A DNA stretch of 6,860 nucleotides from Clostridia bacterium (GTDB taxonomy: Bacteria; Bacillota; Clostridia; Lachnospirales; Cellulosilyticaceae): NCBI GenBank assembly GCA_029256345.1, contig JAQSYC010000089.1, positions 1-6,860 of the forward strand. Direction: 5' to 3'. Positions 1-6,087 of the stretch are shown here, piece by piece. The translations under genes were made by a program, and so were the position numbers. Each line of letters opens with the position of its first letter. Positions within the stretch are counted from its first letter, which is position 1. The notes under the pieces were generated by a model. It did not search any database, was not told where the DNA came from, and worked only from the letters and a program-made list of their open reading frames with translations.

Positions 1-1
1 G

Positions 2-106
2 CCCCCTCAGGATATTAAGATGAATAAGGTTACGGTAGACACTTTTGGCGAAGAGTATGAGGAGCCAGAAGTGATTTCAATTTATGAACATAGGGAAAAA
101 GGATGA
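2..106 (+). CDS. 3' end of an unrecognised protein-coding gene (partial)
   Basis: Only the last 34 codons are in the window. They read in the single open frame and end at a TGA at 104-106; the other two forward frames hit stops within about 20 bases. The tail begins PPQDIKMNKV and ends IYEHREKG. It is strongly acidic in the middle (FGEEYEEPE) and has no membrane segment or recognisable motif. A strong intrinsic terminator starts four bases after the stop, which supports this being the true end of a gene and of its transcript. The family cannot be told from this fragment, and I assign no function. Confidence 0.7.
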   Translation, partial: PPQDIKMNKVTVDTFGEEYEEPEVISIYEHREKG

Positions 107-110
107 AATC

Positions 111-144
111 AGAGGGTGTATGGCCAAACACCCTCTCTTTTTTT
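111..144 (+). terminator. Intrinsic (rho-independent) terminator
   Basis: A perfect 9-base-pair stem, AGAGGGTGT (111-119) with ACACCCTCT (128-136), encloses an 8-base loop and is followed by C and seven T residues (138-144). It begins four bases after the stop of the upstream partial gene. It should insulate that gene from the topoisomerase operon, so the downstream genes need their own promoter. Confidence 0.93.
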
Positions 145-232
145 GCTCTCTAAATCACTTTGATAAAAAAGGAAAATAAAGTATGGGATGGTTAGACAAA
201 TAGAAGGAAACGATAGAGTTATAATTTAAATC

Positions 233-261
233 TTGACAAGAATGATGTATTTCTTTAGAGT
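233..261 (+). promoter_or_regulatory. Candidate sigma-A promoter for the topoisomerase operon
   Basis: A perfect -35 hexamer TTGACA (233-238) lies 17 bases before TAGAGT (256-261). The latter matches the -10 consensus TATAAT at four of six places, including the key T1, A2 and T6. Transcription would start near 268 and give a leader of about 28 bases before the ATG at 296, too short for a riboswitch. A terminator upstream and an operon downstream make a promoter here expected. The rest of the 145-295 spacer shows no larger hairpin or convincing gene. Confidence 0.6.
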
Positions 262-295
262 AATAAGATGAGATAATGTATATAGGTGGTAGAAT

Positions 296-2263
296 ATGAA
301 ACAAAAAACATATGATAATCAAAGTATATCTGCACTAAAAGGTGCAGATCGTGTGAGACTCCGTCCAGGTGTTATATTTGGATCGGATGGAATAGAAGGA
401 TGCGAGCATTCTGTTTTTGAAATACTTGCAAATGCCATAGATGAGGCAAAAGAAGGCCATGGTCAGCAAATAGATATTACTTTACACAAGGATTATTCCA
501 TTACAATTGAAGATTATGGAAGAGGTATTCCAGTAGATTATAATGAAGTGGAAGAACGTTACAACTGGGAATTGGTATTTTGTGAACTCTATGCAGGCGG
601 CAAGTATAATAATAATGATGGAGAGAATTATGAGTTTAGCTTGGGACTTAATGGACTGGGTGCATGTGCCACACAGTATAGCTCAGAATTCATGAATGTA
701 GAAGTGAAAAGAGATGGCTACTGTTATGAACTTCACTTTGAAAAAGGCAATAATATAGGTGGCCTTAGAAAATATAAATGTGAATACAAGAGTACAGGTT
801 CCCGTATACATTGGAAACCTGATAAAGAGGTTTTTACTGAGGTGGATATTCCGCCATCTTACTTTGAAGATGTTTTAAAAAGGCAGGCGATAGTTAATAA
901 AGGTACTGCATTTTTATTTATAAACGAAATCAATGATGAAAAGAAAACCTATTTGTATGAAGAAGGCATTGTTGGGTACGTTAAAGAGCTGACAAACGAT
1001 AAGAACTTTACAGAGGTTGCTTATATTGAACAGGAAACCAAAGGACAAGACAGCCCGGATAGACCAGAGTATAGACTTAAATTTCAAATAGCCTTTTGCT
1101 TTTGTAATGAGAGTAATCTTCTGGAATATTATCACAACTCTAGTTATTTGGAGCATGGGGGCTCACCAGACAAGGCTATAAAAAATGCTTTTGTTTATGG
1201 AATAGACCAATATCTCAAAAGTGAAAATATTTATAATAAAGATGAAAAAAAGATTACCTTCGTGGATATTCAAGACAGTTTGATTCTTTTGTCCAATTCT
1301 TTTTCGACTGTCACCAGTTATGAAAATCAAACTAAAAAATCAATTACTAATAAGTTCATTCAAGAAGCAATTCAAGATTATTTAAAAGAGTATCTCTTTA
1401 TTTATTTTACAGAAAACAAAGATGAAGCCGATAAAATTGCTAAACAAGTATTGGTCAATAAAAGAAGCAGAGAAAAAGCTGAACGTACCCGAATCAACAT
1501 TAGAAAACAATTGAGCGGGTCAATTGATATAGGCAATAGAATCAAGAAATTTGTTGACTGTAGATCAAAGGACAAAAATATTAGAGAACTCTATATTGTG
1601 GAAGGAGATTCGGCACTTGGTTCTTGTAAGTTAGGGAGAAATGCAGAGTTTCAGGGGATTATGCCGGTAAGAGGTAAAATACTAAACTGTTTAAAATCAG
1701 ACTATGACAGAATTTTTAAAAGTGATATTATTGTGGACCTACTAAAAGTATTAGGTTGTGGTATAGAGATTACATCAAAGCACAATAAGGATTTACATAC
1801 TTTTAATATGGATCACTTAAGATGGAACAAAGTCATTATCTGTACAGATGCCGATGTAGATGGCTATCAAATCAGAACGCTTATTTTGACGATGCTCTAT
1901 TCCCTTGTTCCGACGCTTATTAAAGAAGGTAAAGTCTTTATTGCAGAAACCCCACTTTATGAAATAGGTACAAAAAACGAGACATATTTTGCATATTCAG
2001 AGTATGAAAAGACTGTCCTATTAGAAAAAATAAAAACAAAATATACCCTCCAGCGGTCAAAAGGTCTTGGAGAAAACGATCCAGATATGATGTGGAAAAC
2101 GACAATGAGTCCAGAGAGCAGACGTCTTATACAGGTGCTGCCAGAGGGCATGGACGAGACAAAATTAATGTTTGATACATTACTGGGAGATAATTTAAGT
2201 GGCAGAAAGCAGTTTATAGCCGCTGAGGGTCATAAATATATAGAACTAGCGGACATGAGTTAA
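296..2263 (+). CDS. parE: Type IIA DNA topoisomerase, ATPase/Toprim (B) subunit; divergent ParE/GyrB, probably topoisomerase IV
   Basis: This 655-residue protein supplies ATPase and Toprim functions to a type IIA topoisomerase, pairing with the product of the next gene to pass one DNA duplex through another in the cytoplasm. The GHKL ATPase domain comes first: Glu42 and Asn46 in FEILANAIDE, Asp73 in IEDYGRGIP (71-79), and GLNGLG in the ATP lid (117-122). The transducer carries the QTK loop with its ATP-contacting lysine (345-347). The Toprim domain has EGDSALGS (436-443, catalytic Glu436), RGKILN (459-464) and metal-binding DADVDG (518-523). QRSKGLGE (586-593) lies in the C-terminal segment. 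Length matches Gram-positive ParE and GyrB, without the proteobacterial GyrB insertion. Several motifs differ from textbook forms: Tyr74 in place of Asn or Asp, GLNGLG for GLHGVG, and Leu441 for Gly in EGDSAGG. The start has an AGGTGG site (284-289) six bases upstream. The ParE rather than GyrB assignment is inferred mainly from the partner's missing GyrA box. Confidence 0.9.
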   Translation: MKQKTYDNQSISALKGADRVRLRPGVIFGSDGIEGCEHSVFEILANAIDEAKEGHGQQIDITLHKDYSITIEDYGRGIPVDYNEVEERYNWELVFCELYAGGKYNNNDGENYEFSLGLNGLGACATQYSSEFMNVEVKRDGYCYELHFEKGNNIGGLRKYKCEYKSTGSRIHWKPDKEVFTEVDIPPSYFEDVLKRQAIVNKGTAFLFINEINDEKKTYLYEEGIVGYVKELTNDKNFTEVAYIEQETKGQDSPDRPEYRLKFQIAFCFCNESNLLEYYHNSSYLEHGGSPDKAIKNAFVYGIDQYLKSENIYNKDEKKITFVDIQDSLILLSNSFSTVTSYENQTKKSITNKFIQEAIQDYLKEYLFIYFTENKDEADKIAKQVLVNKRSREKAERTRINIRKQLSGSIDIGNRIKKFVDCRSKDKNIRELYIVEGDSALGSCKLGRNAEFQGIMPVRGKILNCLKSDYDRIFKSDIIVDLLKVLGCGIEITSKHNKDLHTFNMDHLRWNKVIICTDADVDGYQIRTLILTMLYSLVPTLIKEGKVFIAETPLYEIGTKNETYFAYSEYEKTVLLEKIKTKYTLQRSKGLGENDPDMMWKTTMSPESRRLIQVLPEGMDETKLMFDTLLGDNLSGRKQFIAAEGHKYIELADMS

Positions 2264-2275
2264 GGACGGGGGAAG

Positions 2276-2281
2276 AAAGGA
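2276..2281 (+). promoter_or_regulatory. Ribosome binding site deciding the start of the topoisomerase A subunit
   Basis: AAAGGA at 2276-2281 is the best Shine-Dalgarno match. It ends ten bases before the ATG at 2292 but only one base before the ATG at 2283. The second ATG, three codons into the longest reading, is therefore preferred. A weaker G-run at 2268-2272 could serve the earlier ATG. Confidence 0.5.
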
Positions 2282-2291
2282 AATGAAATCA

Positions 2292-4436
2292 ATGAACGAA
2301 AACGTAATCAAGCAAAATATTACTGAGACGCTTGAAAATAATTATATGCCCTATGCAATGAGTGTGATTGTTTCTAGAGCTTTGCCGGAAATTGACGGAT
2401 TTAAACCTTCACACAGAAAATTACTTTATACGATGTATCGGATGAATCTTCTTAAAGCTGCCCGTACAAAATCAGCGAATATCGTTGGACAAACGATGAA
2501 GCTTAATCCCCATGGTGATGGACCAATTTATGAAACCATGGTAAGGCTTACCAAGGGATATAGTGCCCTTAATACCCCTTTTGTAGATTCAAAAGGGAAT
2601 TTCGGTAAGGTTTATTCAAGAGACATGGCTTACGCTGCGGCAAGGTATACCGAAGCAAAATTAAGTGATATCTGCAATGAGGTCTTTAAAGATATTGAAG
2701 AGAACGCTGTTGACTATGTAGATAACTATGATAATACCATGAAAGAGCCGGTGTTGCTGCCGGTTACTTTTCCGAGCATTTTAGCGAATCCTAATCAAGG
2801 AATAGCTGTAGGGATGGCAAGTAATATCTGTAGTTTCAATTTGAAAGAGATATGTGAGGCAACGATAGCCTACCTAAAAAATGAAAAAGCAGATATGACA
2901 GAGTATATCCTTGCTCCGGATTTTCCAACAGGAGGAAGTCTTATTTATCATTCAGAAGAGATGAAAGAAATTCTGAGTACAGGCAGAGGATCATTTAAGG
3001 TGCGTTCTAAGTACACGTATGTTAAAAAAGAAAATTGTATTGAGATTACTGAAATTCCGTATACCACCACTGTAGAAGCAATTATTGATAAAATCGAAGA
3101 GCTTGTTAAGACAGGGAAAATAAAAGAACTTTCAGATGTACGGGATGAAACAGATTTATCAGGACTTAAAATTGCAATAGATTTGAAAAGAAATATTGAT
3201 CCCGATCTTTTAATGGGAAAGCTTTTTAAGATGACAACACTAGAAGACAGTTTCAGCTGTAATTTTAATATTCTCATTAAAGGCAAGCCAGAGGTGTTAG
3301 GTGTCAAAACCATTATAGGTCATTGGTGTGAGTTTAGAAGGGACTGCATTGTACGGAAGTCTCTGTATAATATAGAAAAGATGGAAAAAAAGCACCATCT
3401 ATTATTGGGGCTGAAAAAAATACTTTTAGATATAGACAAAGCCATTGATATTGTCAGAAATACTGAAAAAGAAAAGCAAGTTGTTCCAAATCTGATGGAA
3501 ACGTTTGATATCAGCGAGATGCAGGCGGAATATGTTGCCGAAATTAAGTTGAGACATCTCAATAAACAATACATTATCAACACCTTAAAAGAAGTTGAAC
3601 TATTGGAAAATGATATTAAAAAACTTAAAGACATAATAGAAAATGAAAATAAAATTAAAAAAGTAATTATCGATGAACTCAAACAAACACAAAAAACGTA
3701 TGGAATCGACAGAAGGACTAGTATTTTAAAGCGTGAAGAAGTTGTCGTCCATGAGCAAGAAGCTTTTGTTGAAGACTACAATGTAAAATTGTTTTTTACC
3801 GATCACCAGTATCTCAAAAAAATTACGTTGATTTCCTTAAGAAGCAGCGGAGAACAAAAAATAAAAGATGATGATACGATTATTCAAGAATTAGACAGCA
3901 GTAACCGCAGTGATTTATTATTATTTACTAACCGATGCAATGTTTACAAAATCAAACTCCATGAAATCGAGGACTCAAAAGCCAGTCAATTTGGAGTCTA
4001 TTTACCTAATATATTAGATTTAGAAGAAAATGAGCAAATTATAGCCATTCATACCACAATAGATTATACAGGTTATATGTTGTTTGGATTTGAAACAGGA
4101 AAAGTAGCCAAAGTGCCAGTTTTAGCTTACGAAACAAAAACCAATAGACGTAAACTTGTTAAAGCTTACTATAGTCAGGCAAAGTGTCAGGGTATTGTAT
4201 ATGCCAGTGACGAAGACTATATTAAGCTTACAAGGGAAGATGGTAAAGCAGCAATAGTTCCCGTCAATATGATTAGTGAAAAGCTGAAAAGAGATTCTAG
4301 CGGTATTCAAGTACTTAATATCACCAAGAAAATAGTCATGAATCAGATGGAAAAAATGCCGGAGTTGACAGAAAAAGAGCAAAAACTAGCTGCTAAAAAT
4401 ATACCGGTAACAGGCAAACAAATAGATATAGGATAA
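2292..4436 (+). CDS. parC: Type IIA DNA topoisomerase, DNA cleavage (A) subunit; divergent ParC/GyrA, probably topoisomerase IV
   Basis: This subunit cuts and rejoins DNA through a tyrosine and works with the ParE-like protein encoded 28 bases upstream. It has 714 residues from the ATG at 2292; an ATG at 2283 would add three. The winged-helix region shows SVIVSRALPEIDGFKP with catalytic Arg29, NPHGDG (72-77), and the catalytic Tyr119 in ARYTEAKL. GIAVGMASN lies at about 170-178. A coiled-coil stretch follows at roughly 425-465. The C-terminal domain (about 495-677) has repeated beta strands of pinwheel type, for example LLLFTNRCNVYKIKL. It is shorter than in gyrase, perhaps three to four blades, and has no QRRGGKG GyrA box; the matching place reads LRSSGEQK (516-523). 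That favours topoisomerase IV-like decatenation over supercoiling. Oddities are one-residue deletions near DGFKP and before NPHGD, Asn for the first His of HPHGD, and Gly77/Glu81 in the quinolone pocket. The ParC assignment is an inference. Confidence 0.9.
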   Translation: MNENVIKQNITETLENNYMPYAMSVIVSRALPEIDGFKPSHRKLLYTMYRMNLLKAARTKSANIVGQTMKLNPHGDGPIYETMVRLTKGYSALNTPFVDSKGNFGKVYSRDMAYAAARYTEAKLSDICNEVFKDIEENAVDYVDNYDNTMKEPVLLPVTFPSILANPNQGIAVGMASNICSFNLKEICEATIAYLKNEKADMTEYILAPDFPTGGSLIYHSEEMKEILSTGRGSFKVRSKYTYVKKENCIEITEIPYTTTVEAIIDKIEELVKTGKIKELSDVRDETDLSGLKIAIDLKRNIDPDLLMGKLFKMTTLEDSFSCNFNILIKGKPEVLGVKTIIGHWCEFRRDCIVRKSLYNIEKMEKKHHLLLGLKKILLDIDKAIDIVRNTEKEKQVVPNLMETFDISEMQAEYVAEIKLRHLNKQYIINTLKEVELLENDIKKLKDIIENENKIKKVIIDELKQTQKTYGIDRRTSILKREEVVVHEQEAFVEDYNVKLFFTDHQYLKKITLISLRSSGEQKIKDDDTIIQELDSSNRSDLLLFTNRCNVYKIKLHEIEDSKASQFGVYLPNILDLEENEQIIAIHTTIDYTGYMLFGFETGKVAKVPVLAYETKTNRRKLVKAYYSQAKCQGIVYASDEDYIKLTREDGKAAIVPVNMISEKLKRDSSGIQVLNITKKIVMNQMEKMPELTEKEQKLAAKNIPVTGKQIDIG

Positions 4437-4440
4437 ACTC

Positions 4441-4446
4441 AAGGAG
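4441..4446 (+). promoter_or_regulatory. Ribosome binding site of proB, supporting a GTG start
   Basis: AAGGAG at 4441-4446 lies eight bases before the GTG at 4455. The first in-frame ATG is about 30 codons further on, inside the conserved domain, so GTG is the credible start. The site begins five bases after the topoisomerase stop codon, consistent with one transcript. Confidence 0.8.
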
Positions 4447-4454
4447 AATAAGTC

Positions 4455-5252
4455 GTGAGAGATAAAATAAAGCAGTCTAAGAGAATTATTGTTAAAATAG
4501 GAACGTCATCTTTAAGTCATGAAAATGGCAAGGTCAATCTTGACAAAATGGAGAGATTAGCAAGGGTACTGACCAATATTAATAACTCAGGCAAAGAAGT
4601 AATCCTTGTATCTTCTGGGGCCATTGGAGCCGGGATGCAGCGGATAGGAAGGAATAAGCGTCCGGAAGACTTGCCTTTGAAGCAAGCAACAGCAGCTATA
4701 GGACAAGCTATTTTGATGCAGATGTATCAAAAGTTTTTTGGAGAATATAATCAAGTTATTGCACAAATACTACTTACAAAAGATGTTATAGAAGATGAAA
4801 TCAAAAAAGTTAATGCTAAAAATACATTTGAGACATTGTTAGCATTGGGGGTTATCCCGATTGTTAATGAAAACGACTGTATTTCTACAACACAAATAGA
4901 AGGGTATAGATTTGGAGATAATGACACACTATCGGCGACGGTTGCACAACTGGTAGGTGCAGACACTCTCATTTTGCTGACAGATATAGATGGACTTTAT
5001 ACAGATAATCCTAAAGACAATAAAGAAGCAAAGCTGATTCCTAAAGTAGAGACGATTACCCCAGAGATAGAAAACTCTGCCAGTGGTACAGGTTCTCATT
5101 TAGGTACAGGGGGAATGGCAACCAAAATTTTAGCTGCGCAGATTGCAAAAACATGCGGAACAGATACCATTGTCGCTTCCGGAGAACATATCGAGATTTT
5201 AAATGCATTACTTCAGGGAGAAGAATTAGGCACATGGTTTGTAGCCAATTAG
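4455..5252 (+). CDS. proB: Glutamate 5-kinase, short form without PUA domain
   Basis: ProB phosphorylates L-glutamate with ATP to gamma-glutamyl phosphate, the first step of proline synthesis from glutamate. The 265-residue protein is a complete amino-acid-kinase fold. VKIGTSSL (13-20) is the N-terminal phosphate-binding motif, VSSGAIGAG spans 52-60, VNENDCIS (137-144) and FGDNDTLSA (153-161) bind substrate, LLTDIDGLYTDNP (174-186) is the family signature, and GTGGMATKI (217-225) carries the late conserved lysine. It stops soon after the kinase domain, about 100 residues short of the E. coli-type enzyme, which has a C-terminal PUA domain. Such short forms are known in several Gram-positive bacteria, so this is not a truncation. 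It lies 18 bases after the topoisomerase gene and starts with GTG. proA, the usual partner, is not adjacent on either side. Feedback inhibition by proline is normal for the family but cannot be judged here. Confidence 0.95.
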   Translation: MRDKIKQSKRIIVKIGTSSLSHENGKVNLDKMERLARVLTNINNSGKEVILVSSGAIGAGMQRIGRNKRPEDLPLKQATAAIGQAILMQMYQKFFGEYNQVIAQILLTKDVIEDEIKKVNAKNTFETLLALGVIPIVNENDCISTTQIEGYRFGDNDTLSATVAQLVGADTLILLTDIDGLYTDNPKDNKEAKLIPKVETITPEIENSASGTGSHLGTGGMATKILAAQIAKTCGTDTIVASGEHIEILNALLQGEELGTWFVAN

Positions 5253-5266
5253 AAAGGAAATGAGCT

Positions 5267-5494
5267 ATGGAAATGAATGAACTTATTCAAAAAATTAATG
5301 AATTAGCCCAAAAGCAAAAAACATTAGGTCTTTCAAATGAAGAAAAAGATGAACAGGCGAGGTTAAGACAGGAGTATTTACAAATATTTAGATCTAATTT
5401 TAAAAAACAATTAAAGCATACCAAGATTCAAACGCCAGATGGTAAAATTCATCCCCTTAAATATATGCCTAATGATGACAAAACCACAAATTAG
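5267..5494 (+). CDS. DUF896 (YnzC/UPF0291) family small protein
   Basis: A 75-residue, highly charged protein with no signal peptide or membrane segment. It shows the DUF896 pattern: MNELIQKINELAQKQK, then GLSNEEKDEQARLRQEYL, then FKKQLKHTKI and a tail with PDGKIHPLKY. The B. subtilis homologue YnzC is a small helical hairpin encoded in the LexA-controlled yneA-yneB-ynzC operon; its biochemical role is, as far as I know, unknown. AAAGGA (5253-5258) lies eight bases before the ATG at 5267; a second ATG at 5273 is a less well-spaced alternative. The gene begins 14 bases after proB, and its last 20 bases overlap the next gene in another frame, indicating shared transcription and probable translational coupling. 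The family assignment is confident; the function is unknown. Confidence 0.88.
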   Translation: MEMNELIQKINELAQKQKTLGLSNEEKDEQARLRQEYLQIFRSNFKKQLKHTKIQTPDGKIHPLKYMPNDDKTTN

Positions 5495-6050
5495 ACAAAC
5501 CATTAAAGAGCAAAGAAAACATCTTACCGATCAAGAAGTCAACGAAACCTCTTTGGAGATCACGAGGCAAATCTTAAAGTTAGAGCTATTTGAACAGGCA
5601 GAGGTTGTCTTCTTATATGCTGCATTTGAGACCGAGGTCCAAACAATCTATCTGGATGAACAGGCGAGGATTAAGGGGAAAAAGGTTGCTTATCCTAAAA
5701 TTGAGCTTAAAACAGGGGCAATGGACTTTTATGCGACACCTCATTTCAGTGAACTACAGCCAAGCAGTTTTAGGTCTATGAAAATCTTAGAACCATCGCC
5801 TTTACAGCATAGGCAAATAATACCAGGGCCTAAGGATATAGTGATTGTGCCAGCTGTGGCCTTTGATAATCAAGGTAACAGGGTAGGATATGGTGGTGGG
5901 TTTTATGACAGGTATCTTAGTCGCTATCCCTACATCTATAAAATTGGCATTTGTATGGCTTTTCAGCTCACCGAGGCTATTGAGGCTGAGTTTTTTGATA
6001 TAAAAATGGACTGTGTCTTAACAGAAAAGGGGTATCATTTGCCATTTTAG
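5475..6050 (+). CDS. fau: 5-formyltetrahydrofolate cyclo-ligase (MTHFS, YqgN/Fau family)
   Basis: This cytoplasmic enzyme uses ATP to convert 5-formyltetrahydrofolate to 5,10-methenyltetrahydrofolate, returning a stored folate to the one-carbon pool. From the ATG at 5475 it has 191 residues, close to the usual 180-200. The N-terminus MTKPQIRQTIKEQRKHL matches the helical start typical of the family. VVFLYAAFETEVQT is the early strand region. PAVAFDNQGNRVGYGGGFYDRYL (about 126-148) is the hallmark glycine-rich signature that binds nucleotide and folate. The frame is open from an ATG at 5439, but the extra 12 residues lie deep in the DUF896 gene, do not resemble the family and have no ribosome site. 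ATG 5472, one codon earlier, is also possible. No clear Shine-Dalgarno site precedes 5472/5475, so expression probably depends on ribosomes finishing DUF896, whose stop lies 17 bases inside. The last codons hold the -35 element of the ruvAB promoter. Confidence 0.93.
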   Translation: MTKPQIRQTIKEQRKHLTDQEVNETSLEITRQILKLELFEQAEVVFLYAAFETEVQTIYLDEQARIKGKKVAYPKIELKTGAMDFYATPHFSELQPSSFRSMKILEPSPLQHRQIIPGPKDIVIVPAVAFDNQGNRVGYGGGFYDRYLSRYPYIYKIGICMAFQLTEAIEAEFFDIKMDCVLTEKGYHLPF

Positions 6051-6067
6051 GAAGTATAGTATACAAT
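6039..6067 (+). promoter_or_regulatory. Candidate sigma-A promoter of ruvAB
   Basis: TTGCCA (6039-6044, five of six consensus bases) is followed after exactly 17 bases by TACAAT (6062-6067, five of six). The -35 lies inside the last codons of the cyclo-ligase gene (TTG CCA encodes Leu-Pro). The predicted transcription start, near 6074, falls inside the LexA box that begins at the next base, so bound LexA would block initiation. No terminator precedes it, so read-through from the upstream operon can also reach ruvA. Confidence 0.75.
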
Positions 6068-6083
6068 AAGAACAAATGTTCTT
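6068..6083 (+). promoter_or_regulatory. LexA (SOS) operator upstream of ruvAB
   Basis: AAGAACAAATGTTCTT is an inverted repeat with seven-base perfect arms (AAGAACA and TGTTCTT) around a two-base centre. Its core GAAC-AAAT-GTTC (6070-6081) fits the Gram-positive LexA/DinR consensus CGAACRNRYGTTYC in both half-sites and in the RNRY spacer (A-A-A-T); only the outer C/G pair differs (A and T here). It directly abuts the -10 element, the classic place for repression. ruvAB is an established LexA target in Gram-positive bacteria, which fits the gene downstream. Confidence 0.9.
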
Positions 6084-6087
6084 CATT

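Noticed and set aside
220..225. A perfect TATAAT as a -10 element
   Set aside because: No acceptable -35 at 16-18 bases upstream; the nearest, TAGACA (193-198), is 21 bases away. The TTGACA promoter just downstream is better.
914..4972. Reverse-strand open frames inside the topoisomerase and proB genes (for example 914-1156, 2948-3313, 3320-3682, 4751-4972)
   Set aside because: They are antisense to well-supported genes, lack convincing ribosome sites or domains, and give low-complexity Ser/Phe/Ile-rich proteins typical of shadow frames.
5439..5474. Longer N-terminus for the cyclo-ligase from ATG 5439
   Set aside because: The extra residues do not fit the family start, lie deep in DUF896, and no ribosome site precedes the ATG.
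5348..5669. A 15-base exact direct repeat, GATGAACAGGCGAGG, at 5348-5362 and 5655-5669
   Set aside because: Both copies encode DEQAR in frame in two different genes, with no longer flanking similarity. Probably chance or local codon preference rather than a mobile repeat.
5590..5781. A 63-codon + strand frame inside the cyclo-ligase gene
   Set aside because: It is out of frame with a clear family member and its Arg/Leu-rich product resembles nothing; a shadow frame.
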